From NCBI GenBank assembly GCA_020747065.1, contig JAGMVK010000013.1, forward strand, positions 186,001 through 250,000: DNA of 64,000 nucleotides, written 5' to 3'. Below the pieces are notes generated by a model that had not been told where the DNA came from, made no database searches, and saw only the letters and a list, made by a program, of their open reading frames with translations. Origin of the DNA: Cadophora sp. MPI-SDFR-AT-0126. Its lineage: Eukaryota; Ascomycota; Leotiomycetes; Helotiales; Ploettnerulaceae. The first letter of the stretch is position 1; each line of letters starts with the position of its first letter. The position numbers and the translations under genes were made by a program. Positions 59,132 to 64,000 of this stretch are shown here, in pieces.

Positions 59132-61744
59132 CTACACCATCGCACTTGCCTCCTTGCCCTTACCTTTCGCTCTTCCTGTGCCGATATCTTTCTCCTTTCT
59201 CTTCCGGATTCCTTTCCTCAGCAACGCAGATAACCCGCCCTCAAGGTTCCGCGCACCGTCCTCAGAAAGCTCTGTATCTGCATATTGTTCTTGCTTCTTT
59301 GAGAGCATGTTTGATAAGCCGTTGCTTGAGCCAGAGTCATTCTTCTTCCTGCTCCGCACAAGCCAATAAGCCAGTCCTGCAGTGATATACGTCGAGACAG
59401 ATAGCACCACGAGTGTGATGTAGAACTTTGGACGAGCTGCGACAACGCCGGAGTCGGTTGTGTCAAAGAGATGCATGCCGAAGATAGACTGGACAGTGTT
59501 AGTCTTGCTTTTGCTTTATGGATATCGAGAATCTGGTCCATGGATAAGAGACATTGACATCCGTTCGAGTGTCCTTGATTCCGCCAGTGGATTGAAGTGA
59601 AGGAGGAAATGACCTACTGTGACGAAGCCAAGTGGCAGGTAGATGACCGTCATGATGGTGAAGACGAATAAGTAATGATTCTGTCGAATAGATATCTCCG
59701 CGATCTCTGTCCCACGAGAGGCTTCCCTTACAGAGGTGGCGTTGAAGAGCTATCATGGTATCAGCCTCAAGGTCGGCTCATTGTCAATTCAATACTAAGA
59801 ACTTACGCCATCTCGAAGGCTTTCGACTTCTTCTTGCTTGTTCTTTATTCGTACAAGTATCAACTCGAGCTGCTTCGTGGGTTCTGCCATCGCTTTTGTC
59901 CAGTGGTCATCCAAAGTCTGAATGTTGCCATCCACATTCTTGATGTCGATTTTCGTTCCTGGCATATCCTCGCATTCGAGGAAGTCTCTCTGCAACATTT
60001 CTAGCTCTACTAGTGTCTCTCCGATGCACCTCTCGAATATACGATACAATTGCTGCGACGTGAAGTATAGTTTTGACCGCTTAAAATTCTTGTCGTCAAA
60101 CATCAGCTCATGCGCGGTGTTCTCGTCCAGAATGTCTGTCAACTCATTTAATTTAGCCAGAGGATCTCAAGCATGGCACGGTCCCCTGATTCTTACTGTT
60201 GCCCCAAGCTTCTTATTCATGCCACTGAGTTCATCCGACCAGTGTTCGCAAACACCCGACAGCTGCGTTTCGAGATCATCAACGAAGATATGCATGGCCA
60301 CAAATTGGCCCCCATATTTGAAATGGTAATCGTGTAGTAGGCGTGGAGTAAAAACTGGTGCTCCGCTCCCAAGTCGAATTGAATTGGGCCAAGGTGTTTT
60401 TGTTCCAGTCTACATAGGCGAGTTAGTTCGTAGATTCTATTACACTCTCACTGGTCAGGCTCTGTTCCAGGTACCCAGAGCGCAGAGAGCATTTGCGTTG
60501 GATTCGTTGTATAAATGCCATGCAAGCACTTACCTGCGTTACGACTTGGATGGAAAAGCATCTTTCGGCCAAGATCTCCCCCGGCTGTCCAAGGAAAGGT
60601 CCGAAGTCCATGCGGGACGGCAGTTTCCCGCCAGACGTTGAATTATAGCGACTTGATGTTTCTTTTTCAGATATGACTTCCTGGCAAGACTCTCTTGTGA
60701 AGAAGCGAACGTTAAACATGTACTTGTAATGGCCCGGTATGTATGCTGCCTCTAGAGACCACTGCCTACCATCCTGCCCTGGCCTTAGATACAACCCCAT
60801 CATATCAACGGCTCTCACACTCATCAAAGTCCGATTTCCCATTTCGTGCGCGTGCATATGGATTGGCCAGAATGCAATTAACTTTAGCGTCATACAATGA
60901 GAGTATGATTTGAGGGTCCAGCACATTTTGTTCGTAATTAGCACAAGTAAACCAGGTGGCACTACATGGGTGTAGACTACGTACATTAGCTTTCCTGACG
61001 GAACTTGTATGTCAAGATTGTTCTCCTTACAAAACAAGGTGCCCTGAATCAGCTGCTGTCAGATCAAAAGAGAATGACTTTTTGAGAGCTGTCTTGAGTC
61101 CTCACCCATCCACTCATGCTTGTCTTAACAATCATTCCCCCTTTGTCACTGTGGCTGAATCGTACCATGTCGACGTCCCATCTGCCTGTAGAAAGTCCAT
61201 GATCAGGATCTTTCAAGTCCCAAGTATTTTGCTGATTGGCCACAAATCCAAGCGGCCTGGGCCAATTTTGTAAGATTTCCAACTCCATTTGGTTGAGATC
61301 ATCGGGAAGAGCATCTTTTTCTGAAAACCACAGGCTGTGGCTTATTCTACAAAAGCGAACAAAATTTTTACCTATTTCTAGGATTTCCTTCGAGTCTGGC
61401 CTCTGCATTTTGTCCCATTCGCGAGCACGTTCGAGATCTTCTTCGGAGAAAAACTCCGCTCCAGATTTCGCGGGAACACTTTCAAATTCGGATCCCGATC
61501 CCGATCGAGCTTCCGCGGGCTTTGAGTCGTTGACAATTCCCTCGAGCAGTTCGATCTGTTTTCGTTGGAGCTCACGCTGAGCTTTGAAGGACTCCAAAAG
61601 CTGCTCCAACGTCGCCCTATCCACCAATTTTCCTTCTCTAGCCTTATCTGTGAGTTGTTCTACAAGGCTGTGAGTATTGGTGCTGTCGTCAGGGTTCGCC
61701 TCCATGGGCTCGCGAGACGAAGATGGACCAGCTTCTGAATCCAT
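59132..61744 (-). CDS. CorA-like membrane protein with GMH instead of GMN
   Basis: Six exons (61744-61106, 61043-60534, 60409-60197, 60142-59807, 59749-59618, 59488-59132) encode 728 residues; introns are 62, 124, 54, 57 and 129 nt and all junctions are phase 0. The N-terminal ~500 residues form the large soluble domain, starting with a disordered Ser/Glu segment and a Gln/Glu-rich helix. Long helices follow in exon 4 (RIFERCIGETLVELEMLQRD). Two C-terminal membrane helices are at about 592-613 (YLFVFTIMTVIYLPLGFVTS) and 632-654 (FYITLVVLSVSTYITAGLAY). This is the CorA (PF01544) layout. The signature after TM1 should be GMN, the ion-selectivity motif; here it reads SIFGMHLFD, with His616. Magnesium transport is therefore doubtful. 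The fungal CorA-like family is large and functionally unclear. The exon 3/4 acceptor (AATGAG) is the weakest junction. Confidence 0.83.
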
Positions 61745-63646
61745 GTGGTATTCACGTTCCTAGGATCGGACATCAGATTGAGCTGATGTTAGAAGCGAGG
61801 TTTCGACAACAGAGTGAGTGTATTGCGGCTCAGGAGCGAGAAGCGCGGATTTGTGACATTTTACCTTATCGGGCCATTATCATTTTAATGGTGGCATATC
61901 GCTTGAATCAGAGGCGCGTAGCTACCCAATCATACCCCTGGACAACATGCACTTCTCAGTCTCAGCTGTAGATAATCACCAGTGTGCGTACTTCTTCACA
62001 GATGTCAGAAAGTAATGGCTTGAGAGTTTTTGAATGCTTCACTCCACATGTCACCAAAGCCCGATCGCTCCCCAATACCGGACATTACCACTCCAATCAC
62101 CAAAGTATTTGAACGAGAATATCGAATTTATGATAAGGATCACTTAGCCTTGATCAAATTATCACTTTTATCAAAATATACCAAAGCCGACATATAATCC
62201 TTGGAAGTAGCAATATCCCGACTGTTGTGGAACGCGAAAAACGGGATTATCCGAGGTCTCATCGTGGGAATTTTCCTATCACGGGGACAAATTCCTCCTG
62301 TCTAGGACGCATTAATAACGAGTGATAAGGGGAAAATACTACTTCAGGTGACAGCAGGGTCAAACTGCTCACACCATGAACACTTCTAACAAGCAATCTT
62401 CCTTGCAGGCTCTGTAAACCCCTGACACCGCTTCATCACTCGGCAAAACTGGCTGTAATTCATTTGGATACTCGTGGTATACGTATTCCCATCTACTTTG
62501 GAGACAGTTGGGATACCATTATATGTACGATAATGCCTTCGGTGACTTTGCGCTGAATCGAGAGCTGGCCGGATCCCGAAAAACGAGACCGATTAAGGGG
62601 CTCGGGAATCATTGGGCGTGAAAGATTAAATGGATTTTGGGGTGGACTGGGTGCAGTGAAGAGTTGAAAAGATAAATGGAATAGAGGCAAGGTTGCTAGA
62701 TCAAATTGCTACAAGAATGCGCCGCTCAACGATGTTGAGGTTGATCCCCATCGCATTTCTTCTCGCCTAAGCGAGCCGTTTGTTGACAATGGTGAAGCAT
62801 ATGCACTCCAACAAGTTTGCAATTAAAACGCGGCTTATTTGACACAAGACCTTAGTATGAGACTAATCTCGGGAATACCTCCTGTAAACGACATCATTCA
62901 CGAGGTAAGTTCTGTACTTCTCACGAAAATACGGTTCTGTTTCTCGTGGCGCGCGAGTCATTGTGCCCACTGATACATGCCAAGTGGTCCGTTGCACAGA
63001 CTGGGTGTTGGTTCTCATTACCAGCAGCATAGCAGCGACTATTATGAGATGTCATTTGCTATGATTTTCAGTTGTTCAGCGCGCCCAGTGCTTATTTTCA
63101 ATCATTCCCATCTCACACATCTTTTGCATTGGAAATGGTCAGATGACCAGCCTAGATGGCATGTTCCCGTTTTACACTCATCTCAATGGAATTGTAACTT
63201 TTGCCAGGGGCCGAAACAAGTCTCTGAATTACCGTTTTTGTCAGGCACCGGTCGATGTCCGCAGATCGTTATGGAAGTATTCATCAAATTCCTCATTTAA
63301 GCATACGCTGTTGCAATCTTCAGTCCTTGGATCACCTGTGTTCAGCCATTTAACATTGAAACCATCGATGTCATCAGAAGAAATGCTTTCGAATCATTTG
63401 GCTTATGTGTAATGATTCGCATTCATTACAATTCTAGGTATTCATGTCATCAAAACAGGTAGCGTTCCAGAAATTACCCTCGAATTTGTAACTCTGTTGT
63501 TTTCCATAGAACCTCCTTCAATCCTTTCAGAATCAGTCAAATTTGATACTTTTGATACCTGTAATTTTTCAGTCTGGTCAATCTACCCCTTCCAAAATGT
63601 GAGTTGATGATTCCAACTGGCTTTCCGATTTCGATCGAGGCCTCCA
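61745..63646. other. Intergenic, no supported gene
   Basis: About 1.9 kb between the CorA-like start and the end of the last gene. Plus-strand frames at 62977-63300 and 63143-63412 overlap in different frames and have no domain. AT-richer patches occur at about 62100-62220. It should include the CorA-like promoter at its left end. Confidence 0.5.
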
Positions 63647-64000
63647 TTATTCATCGAAGAGAATGTGTACTATGTTATCCGTCTTCTTGAAGATACCTCC
63701 TGAGCCTGTGAACATGTAAGCAATTGAAATGATCCAAATTTCTGAGTACTCACTGAATAGTCTACCTCCGAATGCATTATCAATCAGTAACGGTGCAGGA
63801 TAAACTCTCTGAAAAGCTCCGCTTTCAACGATGAAGTTTCCTTCACGTCGGTATCAGCCTGGATAGTGCTGCAATATTGGGAGATGGCGACACGTAATTT
63901 ACACTTACTTCCTTCCGGTGCAATCAAAACCAGGGAGACTGTCCCATCTATGCACTGCCACTTCATACGACCATCAACCTCAACTAACAATTCCAGACTA
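63647..64000 (-). CDS. 3' end of an unrecognised gene (partial)
   Basis: Three exons fit well: 64000-63909 (continuing beyond the window), 63840-63754 and 63705-63647. Introns are 68 nt (GTAAGT..GTGAAG with a GCTGATAC branch) and 48 nt (GTGAGT..TTCACAG). The joined tail includes GRMKWQCIDGTVSLVLIAPE, then FIVESGAFQRVYPAPLLIDN, AFGGRLF and a C-terminus IFKKTDNIVHILFDE. It looks like a beta-rich globular domain. I do not recognise the family. A continuous frame through the first intron also exists (63784-63990) but ends in a less convincing tail. Confidence 0.5.

Noticed and set aside
62977..63412. Overlapping plus-strand frames of 107 and 89 codons
   Set aside because: Different frames over the same DNA, no domain, no splice pattern joining them.

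Overview
The window reads as nuclear DNA of a filamentous ascomycete (Pezizomycotina). Genes are broken by short introns of mostly 44-150 nt with GT..AG ends and CTNAC-type branch sites. Orthologues of NPR2, NOC2, VPS28, MDM12 and a fungal-order BtaB-BtaA betaine lipid synthase are recognisable. A class such as Leotiomycetes is a guess and not demonstrated. No tRNA, rRNA or CRISPR was found.

The window has two compartments. Positions 1 to about 20.3 kb form a very AT-rich block in which CpA and TpG are almost absent and TpA is abundant, the expected footprint of repeat-induced point mutation (RIP). Inside it are: a decayed retroelement with a damaged CCHC knuckle (1-3 kb); an unassigned AT-rich stretch (3-6 kb); a 376-bp foldback element (6061-6436); the C-terminal WD40 part of a NACHT/HET-E-like NLR gene (6437 to about 7745); and a complete 11.87-kb Ty3/Gypsy element on the minus strand (7764-19637). 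The Gypsy element has two 186-bp LTRs, a short target-site duplication, a polypurine tract, gag and pol remnants, and two extra decayed reading frames, one of them antisense.

From 20.4 kb the sequence is ordinary gene-bearing DNA. In order: a GNAT acetyltransferase (-); a cysteine-rich secreted-type gene with a stop at codon 4 of its apparent signal peptide (-); NPR2 (-) head to head with a family-16 protein methyltransferase (+); a 1573-aa disordered protein of unknown function (+); the betaine lipid synthase BTA1 (-); a carboxylesterase pseudogene (-); NOC2 (-) sharing a 234-bp divergent promoter with VPS28 (+); MDM12 (-); two small uncertain cysteine-containing genes (-); a 4.85-kb gap; a 123-aa conserved-looking protein (+); a 3.5-kb gap; a 2-oxoglutarate/Fe(II) oxygenase (+); a ZNF706-like zinc-finger protein (-) head to head with an AT-hook/HhH nuclear protein (+); a six-exon CorA-like membrane protein with GMH in place of GMN (-); and the 3' end of an unrecognised gene (-) running off the window.

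The genes do not form a pathway cluster. They are housekeeping functions (TORC1 regulation, ribosome assembly, ESCRT-I, ER-mitochondria tethering, membrane lipid synthesis) mixed with accessory genes. Decay is concentrated in the repeat compartment, in the cysteine-rich gene next to it and in the esterase. The points most worth following are the large Gypsy element with accessory reading frames, the broken signal peptide, the hidden esterase pseudogene, the NOC2 frame shift, the GC-AG intron in NPR2 and the GMH variant of the CorA-like protein.
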